A stretch of 64,000 bases of DNA from Gammaproteobacteria bacterium (GCA_024640305.1 JAHEFG010000006.1:1-64000); one strand, 5' to 3'; shown: positions 39,268 through 48,198, numbered from the stretch's first letter. Numbers and translations are program-made. Notes: generated by a model from the letters alone, not told the origin.

Positions 39268-39422
39268 TGTCCGAGCGCGACAGCAAGCCCTGGTACCGAT
39301 ATTTCTGGCCCTGGTTCGTCATCGGTCTGCTGGCCAGTGCGGTGAGTGGCAGCTTGTACAGCGTGTACCTGGCGATGAGTACTGCGGAGCCCGTGTTGAC
39401 GGAGACGCGCGAACGTCAATGA
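39267..39422 (+). CDS. ccoH: very short CcoH/FixH-like membrane protein
   Basis: This 51-residue protein begins MSERDSKPWYRYFWPWFVIG, the characteristic CcoH/FixH opening, and has one membrane helix. It then stops about 100 residues earlier than usual, lacking the periplasmic domain. It overlaps ccoG (TGATG) and ccoI (ATGA) exactly as an intact gene would, so it is probably a functional short form rather than a decayed one. Confidence 0.8.
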   Translation: MSERDSKPWYRYFWPWFVIGLLASAVSGSLYSVYLAMSTAEPVLTETRERQ

Positions 39423-41812
39423 GCACCAGCGCCTGCTTTCATTGCGCGCTGCCGGTCGACCGCGACGACGAATTCCAGGTTGAGATCGACGGTAGCCTGA
39501 AACCCGTTTGCTGTCCCGGCTGCAAGGCCGTCGCCGAACTCATCCGCGATACCGGCATGTCGAGCTATTACGCCATGCGCGAGGCGCCGCAACCCGGCGT
39601 TGGACGCCCGGCCGATGACAGTACCGAATGGCAGGTGTTCGACCGCGATGATATGGTCGACGCGTTCGCCGAAACCAACGACAAGGAAGCAGAGGCAACG
39701 ATTTACATCGGCGGCATGTACTGTGCTGCGTGTAGCTGGCTGATCGAATCGACGCTGACGTCCCTGCCCGGCATCGCGAGCGCGGACGTCAACCCCGTGA
39801 CTCATCGGGTTCGAATTCGCTGGAGCCGCGACGATATTGGCCTGGGTCGAATTCTCGGTACACTTGCCGGCCTCGGGTACGAGCCGCAACCGCTGGCACC
39901 GGAGTCTGCTGCACGCCCGGAGATCGCCGAGCAGCGAACCGCACTTAAGCGGCTTCTCGTCGCTTCGCTGGGCATGATGCAGGCGATGATGTTCGCGGTT
40001 GGACTTTATGCGGGCGATTTCCAGGGCATGGATCCTGACATGCAACATTTCCTGCGCCTGGTTAGTTTCTTTGTGACGACGCCTGTCGTCTTCTACTCGG
40101 CACGTCCGTTTTTTGCCGCTGCGTGGCGCGGAGTCATATCACGACGGCCGGGCATGGACTTGCCGGTTTCGCTAGCTGTTGGAACAGCCTATGTCGCATC
40201 GGTGTACGCCACGTTTACACGCGGTGAGGCGGTCTGGTTCGACTCTGTAACGATGTTTGTATTCTTCCTGACTGTGGGACGTTTTCTCGAGATGCGGGCC
40301 AGGCATCGCTCGGTCGACCGCAGCAGAGCACTGGCTACAGTATTGCCGAACACCGTGACCCGAATCGAAGGCGGAGCAAGTGTCGTAGTGCCACTGAGTC
40401 AGCTGATTGCCGGGGACACGGTTAGCGTCAGAGCGGGCGACGCAATTCCGGCAGACGGTTACCTCATGACCAGAGTTGCGTCTGTCGATGAGGCGCTGCT
40501 GACCGGGGAAGCCATGCCGCAGGCTAAATCATCGGGCGACCTCCTTGTCGCTGGAAGCATCAATCTCGACTCCATGATCGAGATGCAAGTAGAGAAGACC
40601 GGTCCTGATACGACACTTGGCACGATCAACCGGCTTAGTGAACGTGCGCGCTATGCGCGGCCTGCCTTCGTGCAGCTGGCCGATCGCATAGCGAGTTATA
40701 TCGTCGTTGCGATCCTGCTTATCGCGATCGCCGTGGCCTCGTTCTGGCTGTTCATGTCGCCCGACCGCGCCTTCGTCATTACATTGTCCGTTCTCGTTGT
40801 CACTTGCCCCTGTGCACTGGCGCTTGCTACTCCTGCCGCGTTTGCAGCAGCGGGGTCGCGGCTGGCCGATCTGCGCCTGCTGCTTACCAACGGCAACGCT
40901 ATTGAGGCCCTTTCCAGGGCAACCCACATCGTCTTCGACAAGACCGGAACGCTGACGAAAGGCTCGCCGGTCGTGGTGGCGACATCAATAGTCGATCCCT
41001 CCTTCGACGAGACCAACTGTCTGCACATTGCAGGCGCCCTGGAGCTCGCCTCCTCTCATCCTATTGCGAGCGCGTTTTCACAGCAGCAAAGCAACATTGT
41101 CGCCTCGGACCATCGCATCGCGATCGGCGAAGGTGTTGCCGCTACGATAGGCGGTCGTCGCTGGCGACTTGGACGCTGTTCGTTTGCCGCACCGGGCGCG
41201 CTGGCAGGGATCGCCAACTCCGACGCAGCGCGTGTTTTTCTTGGTGTCGACGGGCAATTAGTCGCAATTTTCGACCTCGAAGACGAAATTCGAACGGACG
41301 CTTACGAAGTGCTGCAGCGGCTCAGAGGACTGGGTCTTAATATAGTGCTGGCAAGCGGGGATAATGACGCATCCGTGTTGCATGTTGCCACTGCATTGGC
41401 GATCGATGACTATCGCAGCCGTTGCTCGCCTGAGGATAAACTCGAGCTTATTCACACAATGCAGGAAAACGGAGACACGGTGATTATGGTCGGGGACGGC
41501 ATCAATGACGCGCCTGTTCTCGCCGGCGCAGATGCGTCCGTTGCATTGGCGGATGGCGCCCTCCTCGCGCAAACCAGCGCTGATCTCATAATGCTGGGCC
41601 ACTCTCTCGGCCCGCTCGTTACAGCGTTTCGAACAGCCAGGCAAACCATGCGCATCGTGCGACAAAACCTGGTGTGGGCTGTGGTTTACAATGCAACGGC
41701 GTTACCACTTGCTGCGATGGGTATGGTGCCGCCGTGGGCAGCGGCAATTGGAATGAGTGCCAGCTCCCTAATCGTGGTGTTGAATGCATTACGTCTGAGT
41801 CGGTTCAAGTAG
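39419..41812 (+). CDS. ccoI: copper-exporting P1B-type ATPase CcoI/FixI
   Basis: This 797-residue copper pump loads copper for cbb3 assembly. It has an N-terminal Cys-rich element (CFHC and CCPGC), a heavy-metal domain (MYCAAC), eight helices with the CPC metal site (VTCPCALALATP), the phosphorylation motif DKTGTLTKGSP and the hinge GDGINDAPVL. The start at the ATG at 39419 overlaps the ccoH stop; the frame is open upstream only because it crosses ccoG and ccoH in another register. Confidence 0.95.
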   Translation: MSTSACFHCALPVDRDDEFQVEIDGSLKPVCCPGCKAVAELIRDTGMSSYYAMREAPQPGVGRPADDSTEWQVFDRDDMVDAFAETNDKEAEATIYIGGMYCAACSWLIESTLTSLPGIASADVNPVTHRVRIRWSRDDIGLGRILGTLAGLGYEPQPLAPESAARPEIAEQRTALKRLLVASLGMMQAMMFAVGLYAGDFQGMDPDMQHFLRLVSFFVTTPVVFYSARPFFAAAWRGVISRRPGMDLPVSLAVGTAYVASVYATFTRGEAVWFDSVTMFVFFLTVGRFLEMRARHRSVDRSRALATVLPNTVTRIEGGASVVVPLSQLIAGDTVSVRAGDAIPADGYLMTRVASVDEALLTGEAMPQAKSSGDLLVAGSINLDSMIEMQVEKTGPDTTLGTINRLSERARYARPAFVQLADRIASYIVVAILLIAIAVASFWLFMSPDRAFVITLSVLVVTCPCALALATPAAFAAAGSRLADLRLLLTNGNAIEALSRATHIVFDKTGTLTKGSPVVVATSIVDPSFDETNCLHIAGALELASSHPIASAFSQQQSNIVASDHRIAIGEGVAATIGGRRWRLGRCSFAAPGALAGIANSDAARVFLGVDGQLVAIFDLEDEIRTDAYEVLQRLRGLGLNIVLASGDNDASVLHVATALAIDDYRSRCSPEDKLELIHTMQENGDTVIMVGDGINDAPVLAGADASVALADGALLAQTSADLIMLGHSLGPLVTAFRTARQTMRIVRQNLVWAVVYNATALPLAAMGMVPPWAAAIGMSASSLIVVLNALRLSRFK

Positions 41813-41814
41813 TC

Positions 41815-41982
41815 ATGAGTATTCTTTACGTCCTGATCCCTTTGGCGCTGCTGCTGCTCGGTGGCGCGGTGTGGGCTTTTTTCTGGGCGGTCAGTTCCGG
41901 CCAGTTTGACGACCTGGACACGCCTGCCGTGCGAATCATCCTGGATGATGACGACAAGCCACCTGAAGATTCGCAATCATGA
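41815..41982 (+). CDS. ccoS: cbb3 oxidase maturation protein CcoS
   Basis: This 55-residue protein has one membrane helix and the CcoS signature FFWAVSSGQFDDLDTPAVRIILDDD. The ATG at 41815 lies two bases after the ccoI stop, and the end overlaps the next gene by four bases. CcoS is needed for haem and copper insertion into CcoN. Confidence 0.94.
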   Translation: MSILYVLIPLALLLLGGAVWAFFWAVSSGQFDDLDTPAVRIILDDDDKPPEDSQS

Positions 41983-42683
41983 CCGACCTAACCCCTGCTT
42001 TGACCGCCGCGCTGCTCACCGGGCTCCTCGGCAGCGCACACTGTGTCGGCATGTGCGCCGGAATCTCCGGATTATTTGCAGTCAATACAAACGTCGCTTC
42101 ACTGCGTGGACAGCTGCCAATGGCACTGACCTATAACTTCGGACGCGTTCTGAGTTATGCCGTTCTCGGCCTCGTTGTCGGCTCGTTTGGCAGTGTCATT
42201 GTGAAAGTGTCGCCGTCCATTGGCGGCCCTATTCGAGTCGTGAGTGGCGCCGTCATTATTCTCGTTGGTCTCAAAGTGGCGTTCGACTGGCGCTTCCTGA
42301 ACATCGTAGAGCGCATGGGAAGCACACTTTGGGCGCGCATCGCTCCAGCCGCAAAAGGTCTGGTACCTGTAACGAATTATCCACGGGCGCTTGGTCTTGG
42401 CCTGGTCTGGGGCTGGCTGCCGTGTGGTCTCGTCTACAGCGTCCTGCTAATCGCGGCAACCAGCGCGAAACCGCTGAGCGGTGCCCTTGTCATGTCAGCA
42501 TTCGGCATAGGAACTCTGCCCGCCATGGTCATGACAGGCCTCGGCGCGGCACAACTCTCCAGAGTCATGAGTCGGCGCGGAACGCGTATCGGCCTCGGCT
42601 TGCTCATCGTCGTTCTTGGCCTACTGACGATCGCGATGCCAATCGCTTCATGGCTGTCGCCGGCGATGCCACAACACCACTAG
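41979..42683 (+). CDS. sulfite exporter TauE/SafE-like (UreH-domain) membrane protein
   Basis: This 234-residue protein has six hydrophobic helices and conserved cysteine motifs in the first and fourth (GLLGSAHCVGMCAG and WGWLPCGLVYSVL). It belongs to the UreH/SafE-like family related to DsbD-type thiol or metal transporters, and this gene commonly closes cco clusters. A role in copper or thiol supply for oxidase assembly is inferred. Confidence 0.9.
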   Translation: MTDLTPALTAALLTGLLGSAHCVGMCAGISGLFAVNTNVASLRGQLPMALTYNFGRVLSYAVLGLVVGSFGSVIVKVSPSIGGPIRVVSGAVIILVGLKVAFDWRFLNIVERMGSTLWARIAPAAKGLVPVTNYPRALGLGLVWGWLPCGLVYSVLLIAATSAKPLSGALVMSAFGIGTLPAMVMTGLGAAQLSRVMSRRGTRIGLGLLIVVLGLLTIAMPIASWLSPAMPQHH

Positions 42684-42731
42684 TCAAGACGGCTGAGACC
42701 AGTCGTCACAAGAATCCGATCAAATTCCAGC

Positions 42732-42890
42732 ATCAACCTTCACAGTGTGCTTGTGGTCAAGGACAACAAGCTGGTATTTGACGAGTCTTTCTCGGGGAAG
42801 GATCAGAACCGGGGTGAGAACTTCTCAAACGGTGGCTTCGATAGCGCCGCGACCAAACTCACCGTAAGCGATAGGCGTATGAAAGGCTGA
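42732..42890 (+). pseudogene. possible remnant of a beta-lactamase-like serine hydrolase
   Basis: After the previous stop the frame reads INLHSVLVVKDNKLVFDE and then SFSGKDQNRGENFSNGG, ending at TGA 42888-42890 with no start codon. This resembles the N-terminal strand of class C beta-lactamase-type serine hydrolases (HSVLVVKDGKLVFEEYF in typical members). The SxxK catalytic region is absent or unrecognisable, and the 3' end runs into the convergent gene. I infer a decayed fragment from this short similarity. Confidence 0.35.
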
Positions 42891-43764
42891 TCGTATTGTA
42901 GTCCCCGCCAAAATCTGTCGCGATGTCATTGGTGAAGCTGAATTTCAACAGGTGACGGCCTGAGAACGGATAAGCTATCGAGAAACCTAGCCTTGAATTT
43001 CGCTGATAGTCCACGTTGATCGTGTTGTCGACCTTCGTGCGACCTCCGATGTAATAAGTCCCGTCAAGAGATGCCCAGAACCCAGGTCTGATTCTACGAA
43101 TAAGGCTGAGGTCGAATGCGGTAATTGGCTTTTGCTGGCGGACACCGCTTACAAAATCCTTGTTATCCTGGAAGAACCAGGTTCCTGCCGATAGTTCGAG
43201 AATCCAGAGATCAGTGAGCGGCTGAATGTAGCCAAGCCGTACGCGTGTGGCCCAGCGGTTGCTCCCAATGTTGACCAGTTTGTCATCATCGTATTGACCG
43301 AAAGGAGCAACTACCTTGATACCAACACCCAGGATTGGTCGCGGATTTTTTCGAAATGACTGAAATGCCTCGGGGCTAAACGACGGCGCGCCAAGCAGGT
43401 TTATTGACAACGTTGCAGCAACATCCCCCATGCCCGAAACGTCTCTTCGTGCAGGAACTCCCATAAGGTTGGCGCGCGACGAACCGGAAGCAAATGGCAG
43501 CTCAACTTGAAGGTTCGTAGTTCGCCCGAATAGGCTAAGTGTCTTTTGATACGCAAAAATAAAGGAGTTGCTTCGCGATTCCGCGCCATCAATTGGCAGA
43601 GACTGATCAGTAATAACATCCCCCGCTTGATGCCCATAGACCAATACAAGCAGATTTGTGCCGTTTGGCGCAGGCCAATATGCGCGAGGTGTAATCTCCT
43701 GTGCGAAACAGAACCCCGTCATCAGCAGCGCAACGCTTATCGTTAAAATTCGGGTCATTTGCAT
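42859..43764 (-). CDS. outer-membrane beta-barrel, MetA-pathway-of-phenol-degradation type
   Basis: This 301-residue protein has a signal peptide (MQMTRILTISVALLMTGFCFA) and regular amphipathic strands ending SLSYAYRLR. The pattern RAYWPAPNGTNLLVLVYGHQAG followed by FGRTTNLQVELPFASG matches the transporter family named for MetA-type phenol degradation, whose members are often annotated as porins without proven cargo. It stands alone, divergent from the ATP-grasp-like gene. Confidence 0.82.
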   Translation of the reverse strand: MQMTRILTISVALLMTGFCFAQEITPRAYWPAPNGTNLLVLVYGHQAGDVITDQSLPIDGAESRSNSFIFAYQKTLSLFGRTTNLQVELPFASGSSRANLMGVPARRDVSGMGDVAATLSINLLGAPSFSPEAFQSFRKNPRPILGVGIKVVAPFGQYDDDKLVNIGSNRWATRVRLGYIQPLTDLWILELSAGTWFFQDNKDFVSGVRQQKPITAFDLSLIRRIRPGFWASLDGTYYIGGRTKVDNTINVDYQRNSRLGFSIAYPFSGRHLLKFSFTNDIATDFGGDYNTISLSYAYRLR

Positions 43765-43965
43765 TAATTCTCAGGAATCGTGGATACCGGGTGCTCTAAC
43801 TGAGCATAGCGTAACTGATGGCGGTGCAAAATTTCAAAGTGCCTGGTCGCCGGTTTTGGCCACGTCCTGCTGATTGCCGATTTTCAAATCGTTGGCGCAA
43901 CCCTGACATGTATCATAGGCGCTATTGAACGGCTAGCGAAACCCCGTCTACCGCAGAGACAGCCA

Positions 43966-45252
43966 ATGACAGAACAACTCGCCGAAACCCTGAACAGAGA
44001 TTGCTACTGTATCGCTGTAAATAAAGAAGCGCTTCGCAATAGCCTGAAATTCCACCTCAGAGATTCAGGTCTGCCGGAACAACTCCTCGACTCTAACAGC
44101 CACCTATTCGCGGATTCACCTGTCTTTCTGGAGCGTGAACATCTTCGAAAAATGGAGCAGCTAATTCACGCCGTGGAGAGTGTTACCGGAAACACCGCTT
44201 ATCGAGGTAAGGTGCTCGCCGCTGCACCCGCCTCCGCTCGTCAGGACTTCGGCCCACGAGGCGTCTTTTTTGGTTACGATTTTCACCTCGGCGCGGATGG
44301 CCCGCAGTTAATCGAGATCAACACGAATGCTGGCGGAGTATTGCTAAGTTTGTATTTGGCTTCAGCCCAACAAGCCTGCTGTGAAGAGGTCACGGCCTTC
44401 TTTGGCGGACGAACGAACTTCGCGGATGCCGAGAACGAACTGATCGAAATGTTCGAGAAGGAATGGAAATCGCAGCGTCCGGATACGGCCTTACATACAG
44501 TCGCCATTGTTGACAACAAACCATCTTCGCAGTTCTTGTACCCTGAGTTTCTGCTCTTTCAGTCGATGTTTGAACGGCATGGTATTGAAGCAATAATAGC
44601 CGATCCCAAAGACTTCACAATCGAAGACAACAAGTTGAGTTGCGGCGGGCAGAAGATCGACTTGGTTTATAACCGCCTCACGGACTTTTACCTGGAGGCT
44701 CCTGAATCCGCTTGCTTGCTCGAGGCCTATCGTAAAGGTATTGCGACAGTCACTCCGTCACCGTACCTCTACGCTCTCTATGCGGACAAACGTAATCTGC
44801 CACTGCTTTCAGATGCAAAACAGCTCGAGGCACTTGGCGTTGCGGCGGAGGTTATAAATACGCTGGGTCGTTCATTGCCAAAGACAGTGGCTGTCACGAA
44901 AGACAACGCCGACCAACTCTGGGCGAATCGAAAACAGCTTTTTTTTAAACCCGCAACCGGATATGGCAGTCGTGGTGCATATCGTGGCGCCAAGGTCACG
45001 AAGCGGGTTTGGGAAGACATCATCCGCGCTAATTACGTTGCCCAGGCGATGATCCCACCCAGCAAACGGCAACTCATTATCAACGGCGAGAAGCGGTCGT
45101 TAAAACTCGATATCCGTTGCGTAGCCTACAACGGCAAGATTCAGCAATTATCGGCCAGATTATACGAAGGCCAGACAACCAACCTCAGGACCGAGGGCGG
45201 TGGCCTCGCTACTGTCTTCTCAACTCCGGAAAGTCGCCTTGCGGGTCAATAA
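43966..45252 (+). CDS. ATP-grasp-like protein of unknown function
   Basis: This 428-residue cytoplasmic protein contains GVFFGYDFHLGADGPQLIEINTNAGG (residues 100-125), resembling an ATP-grasp acidic metal-binding segment, and FFKPATGYGSRGAYRGAKV (about residues 327-345), resembling the nucleotide-binding lysine and glycine loop. The metal-type motif preceding the nucleotide loop hints at circular permutation, as in the glutathionylspermidine-synthase-like group. I do not recognise a specific family, and the ligated substrates are unknown. Its end is three bases from the convergent oxidoreductase gene. Confidence 0.8.
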   Translation: MTEQLAETLNRDCYCIAVNKEALRNSLKFHLRDSGLPEQLLDSNSHLFADSPVFLEREHLRKMEQLIHAVESVTGNTAYRGKVLAAAPASARQDFGPRGVFFGYDFHLGADGPQLIEINTNAGGVLLSLYLASAQQACCEEVTAFFGGRTNFADAENELIEMFEKEWKSQRPDTALHTVAIVDNKPSSQFLYPEFLLFQSMFERHGIEAIIADPKDFTIEDNKLSCGGQKIDLVYNRLTDFYLEAPESACLLEAYRKGIATVTPSPYLYALYADKRNLPLLSDAKQLEALGVAAEVINTLGRSLPKTVAVTKDNADQLWANRKQLFFKPATGYGSRGAYRGAKVTKRVWEDIIRANYVAQAMIPPSKRQLIINGEKRSLKLDIRCVAYNGKIQQLSARLYEGQTTNLRTEGGGLATVFSTPESRLAGQ

Positions 45253-45255
45253 CAC

Positions 45256-46572
45256 TTACTCCGTTCCCCATTTAGTCTCGACGTTGATGCCTATCGTGCG
45301 TAAAAACGCACTCGGCAGAATTCCGCCAGCTGAGACGACGACTGCATCGTTCGGAATTGACTCATTTGTGCCTTCCACGTCGATTATGACGCTGCGTTCG
45401 CCAATAGCCTGGACGTTGGAATTGAAAAGCACGCGAATTCGACCAGCCGCTTCCATCTCTTCAACCAGTTCACGGTTCTTGAGCTTTGCTCGTGAAAAAG
45501 CGGCAGACCGGTACGACAAAGTGACCGTGGTGCCAGGCTCAGCAGCAATAGTCGTGGCAGCCTCCAGTGCACTATCTCCACCACCAACAACAAGAACGTT
45601 CTGATTGCGGTGTTGCCCGGGATCGATAACCCGGTATACGACTTTGGTCCTCTCTTCGCCAGGCACACCGAGTTTTCGCGGCGAACCGCGACGGCCAATT
45701 GCCAGCAATACGGTACGTGTGTTGTAGCTGGTGGCATTGGTTTTCACTGTAAATCCACCGCCAGCTGCGCCTTCAACCGCCTCGACGTGCTCGTCGTAAT
45801 TAATCGAGATTCCGGTTTTATGCTCGACCTGCTGCCAGTACTCGATCAGTGTTTCCTTTTGCACTTCCTTAAAGCTCATGAGACCAACCATGGGCAGCGA
45901 TGCAGGTTGCGTCATGACGAGCTTGCGCCGAGGAAAGTGGGCAACTGTACCACCCAGCTCTTCCTGCTCCAGAGTGGCGTATCGAAGCTTCGATTCATGC
46001 GCCCCAAGCGTCGCCGAGATACCTGCAGGACCAGCACCAACGATAACAAGGTCCAGCTCATTCTGATGCGGCTCTTTGACGACAGCAGCAATATTTTGTA
46101 ATGCCTGCTTACCCTGCTCCACAGCATTCCTGATCAACCCCATGCCACCCAGTTCTCCGGCAATAAAGACACCTGGCACGTCGGTCTGAAAATCGGGGTT
46201 CACGCGTGGAATATCGATGCCCCGCCGGGACGTTCCAAATACGAGCGTAATCGCATTGACGGGGCAAACGGTCTTGCATGCACCATGGCCGATACAATCG
46301 GTTGGCCCGACCAGGTGAGCTTTCTTTCTGATCATGCCCAGTACCGCATGGGAACTCTGCTCCGGACACGCCGCCACGCAATTGGTGCAACCGATGCACT
46401 TCGTCAGGTCGATCTCCGGATGCAGCGTCGGTGGCTCAATCATGCCGGATTCAGTGGACGTCACAAGAACGCCCAGACTGGACGATTCCTTGTGCCTGTG
46501 ACTTCGCATGTACAACGCGAAAATCACTATGACTGGCACCGCATAGAGAGCTATATGTAGAGCATTACCCAA
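45256..46572 (-). CDS. membrane-anchored ferredoxin/FAD-dependent oxidoreductase
   Basis: This 438-residue protein has one N-terminal helix (residues 5-22), a dicluster ferredoxin domain and a thioredoxin-reductase-like FAD/NAD(P) domain. The first cluster motif is CIGCTNCVAACP (C59, C62, C65, C69). The second is CIGHGACKTVCP, with His in place of the second Cys (C93, H96, C99, C103). FAD binding is at VIVGAGPAGISA and NAD(P) binding at VVVGGGDSALEAA. No CxxC redox-active disulfide of true thioredoxin reductase is evident. It is divergent from the multihaem cytochrome operon and probably feeds electrons from NAD(P)H or ferredoxin into it, or receives them. Confidence 0.9.
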   Translation of the reverse strand: MGNALHIALYAVPVIVIFALYMRSHRHKESSSLGVLVTSTESGMIEPPTLHPEIDLTKCIGCTNCVAACPEQSSHAVLGMIRKKAHLVGPTDCIGHGACKTVCPVNAITLVFGTSRRGIDIPRVNPDFQTDVPGVFIAGELGGMGLIRNAVEQGKQALQNIAAVVKEPHQNELDLVIVGAGPAGISATLGAHESKLRYATLEQEELGGTVAHFPRRKLVMTQPASLPMVGLMSFKEVQKETLIEYWQQVEHKTGISINYDEHVEAVEGAAGGGFTVKTNATSYNTRTVLLAIGRRGSPRKLGVPGEERTKVVYRVIDPGQHRNQNVLVVGGGDSALEAATTIAAEPGTTVTLSYRSAAFSRAKLKNRELVEEMEAAGRIRVLFNSNVQAIGERSVIIDVEGTNESIPNDAVVVSAGGILPSAFLRTIGINVETKWGTE

Positions 46573-46805
46573 TGGCGATCACTTGTAATTGCGCAGTAAG
46601 GGAATTCAAGGTTAGTGAGGCTGCAATTTCCTAGTGTGACCCGAATCACAAAATAGTCCAAATAGCAGTCAATTCGGCCTTAATCCTGTCGGCAAAAAGA
46701 GACATCAACGCAAAATCGGGAACCATTCCCGCTTTTTGTCCGTGTTAATGAGTAATGTCTCTTCTAGCCGGCAACAATGTTGCCAGAATCGCGTCAGGAT
46801 TGGAT
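46573..46805. promoter_or_regulatory. divergent control region of the multihaem cytochrome locus
   Basis: This 233-base gap separates the oxidoreductase gene from the cytochrome operon and must hold both promoters. The clearest element is the CRP-type palindrome at 46635-46650. I do not see unambiguous -35/-10 pairs. Confidence 0.6.
46635..46650. promoter_or_regulatory. CRP/Vfr-type binding site
   Basis: TGTGACCCGAATCACA carries both consensus half sites TGTGA and TCACA with the canonical six-base spacer. It lies about 63 bases before the oxidoreductase ATG and about 155 bases before the first cytochrome-operon start. FNR sites would read TTGAT/ATCAA, so a cAMP receptor protein-type regulator is the better match. 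Confidence 0.7.
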
Positions 46806-47261
46806 ATGTCAGGATTATTTTGGGTAGCCAGCATCACGTTGGCCAGCGTCGCCTTTGCCTTTGTGGGCCTGCCGCTGCTATCAAACGGCAGGCGCAGATT
46901 TGTACTCGTCGCCGCGGTTGCTGTGCCGGTTTTTTCGGGCGGACTTTATTGGACGTTAGGTACACCAGCAGCAGCTGGCGGAGTGCTTTCTTCAGGCGAT
47001 GCGCCGCACGTGAGTCGCAGTAGCTCATCGAGAGCAACAGGACAACCGGTTGGTTCAGTTGCCAGCATGGTCGACGGACTTGCCGTCCGACTTGAGGCCA
47101 ATCCGGAAGACGGCGCGAGCTGGCTGTTACTGGCGAAGTCCTACAAACACCTTGGCCAAATCCCCGAAGCTATCGCAGCGTACGCAAGGGCGGCGGCACT
47201 TGGCAAGACCGACCCGGATCTGGCAGCCCTGTCCGGTATTCAGACTCCTATCAACCAATAA
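46806..47261 (+). CDS. CcmI/CycH-like TPR membrane protein
   Basis: This 151-residue protein has two N-terminal helices (MSGLFWVASITLASVAFAFVG and FVLVAAVAVPVFSGGLYW) and a C-terminal TPR pair (VDGLAVRLEANPEDGASWLLLAKSYKHLGQIPEAIAAYARAAAL). This layout matches a compact CcmI, the apocytochrome chaperone of the Ccm system I. The start at the ATG at 46806 follows AGGA by seven bases; the ATG at 46755 lacks a ribosome site. As first gene of the operon it may present the many-CXXCH apoproteins for haem attachment. Confidence 0.82.
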   Translation: MSGLFWVASITLASVAFAFVGLPLLSNGRRRFVLVAAVAVPVFSGGLYWTLGTPAAAGGVLSSGDAPHVSRSSSSRATGQPVGSVASMVDGLAVRLEANPEDGASWLLLAKSYKHLGQIPEAIAAYARAAALGKTDPDLAALSGIQTPINQ

Positions 47262-47275
47262 AAAGACCAATAACC

Positions 47276-48181
47276 ATGATGGAAACAACTGTCATTACCC
47301 AGGCGGCGACGCAGGAAACGGTCGAACCGAAGCAACCGACGAAAGTAAAGTCACGCATTGGCCTTTACGGTTACCTGTTTTTATTCGCCGCCTTGATCGG
47401 CGGTTTGCTATTGCGGGAACAAAAACTCGTGAACCCGCAAGTCGGTTTCGGCTATTGGCTCGGCATCGTCGGCGGATCGCTGATGCTGTTCCTGCTCCTG
47501 TACCCGGCCGGCAAGAAGTCGGCGATCCTGCGACGAATGGGCCTCGTTAAGCACTGGTTTCGCATCCATATGATTATCGGCCTGGTCGGTCCACTACTTA
47601 TTCTCTATCACTGCAACTTCAGCGTGTCGGCCATGAACAGCAAAGTCGCGCTCTATAGCATGCTCGGTGTTGCGTTCAGCGGCCTCATCGGGCGCTATTT
47701 CTACACACGCATTCACCGCGGCCTTTATGGCAAGCGAGCTGGTATTGAGGACCTTCGAAGTGAAATCGCAGATGCCATGAGCAACAGCCGCGGCCTTGCG
47801 GCGATATTGCCAAATTTTATTGGCGAATTACACGCCGTTTCCGCTGACCTTATCGGCGACAAATTCACTCGTGCAATCAGCATGCGGCGAAGCCTCTTGT
47901 GGATCATTAAGTATTACGTCGTACGAGCCCGGCTTTACCTCACGATTCAACGCGAGCTACACGGTCGTGCCGCCAGCTCAGACACAATGCGCGCCAACAC
48001 GAAGAACCTGCGAAAGACCGCCAATGCGTACGCCGCACAGCAGGTTCGCCTCATGCGGCAGGTCGCGCAACTTTCATTTTATGAGCGTCTCTTTTCGCTG
48101 TGGCATGTCTTTCACATGCCACTTTTCATTTTACTCGTGATATCGGCACTGGTGCATGTGCTCGCAGTTCACATGTACTAG
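47276..48181 (+). CDS. His-rich inner-membrane protein, possible b-type cytochrome
   Basis: This 301-residue protein has about five to six helices (residues 30-47, 57-77, 96-113, 122-140 and 278-300). Histidines sit where bis-His haem ligation is possible: H93, H98 and H112 around the third helix, and H277, H280, H294 and H299 around the last. I infer a cytochrome b or ferric-reductase-like electron link between the cytoplasmic-side oxidoreductase and periplasmic cytochromes. No close family name is certain. It is 14 bases after the TPR gene and 17 before the 21-haem cytochrome. Confidence 0.82.
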   Translation: MMETTVITQAATQETVEPKQPTKVKSRIGLYGYLFLFAALIGGLLLREQKLVNPQVGFGYWLGIVGGSLMLFLLLYPAGKKSAILRRMGLVKHWFRIHMIIGLVGPLLILYHCNFSVSAMNSKVALYSMLGVAFSGLIGRYFYTRIHRGLYGKRAGIEDLRSEIADAMSNSRGLAAILPNFIGELHAVSADLIGDKFTRAISMRRSLLWIIKYYVVRARLYLTIQRELHGRAASSDTMRANTKNLRKTANAYAAQQVRLMRQVAQLSFYERLFSLWHVFHMPLFILLVISALVHVLAVHMY

Positions 48182-48198
48182 CCACGTATTCGAGTGGC

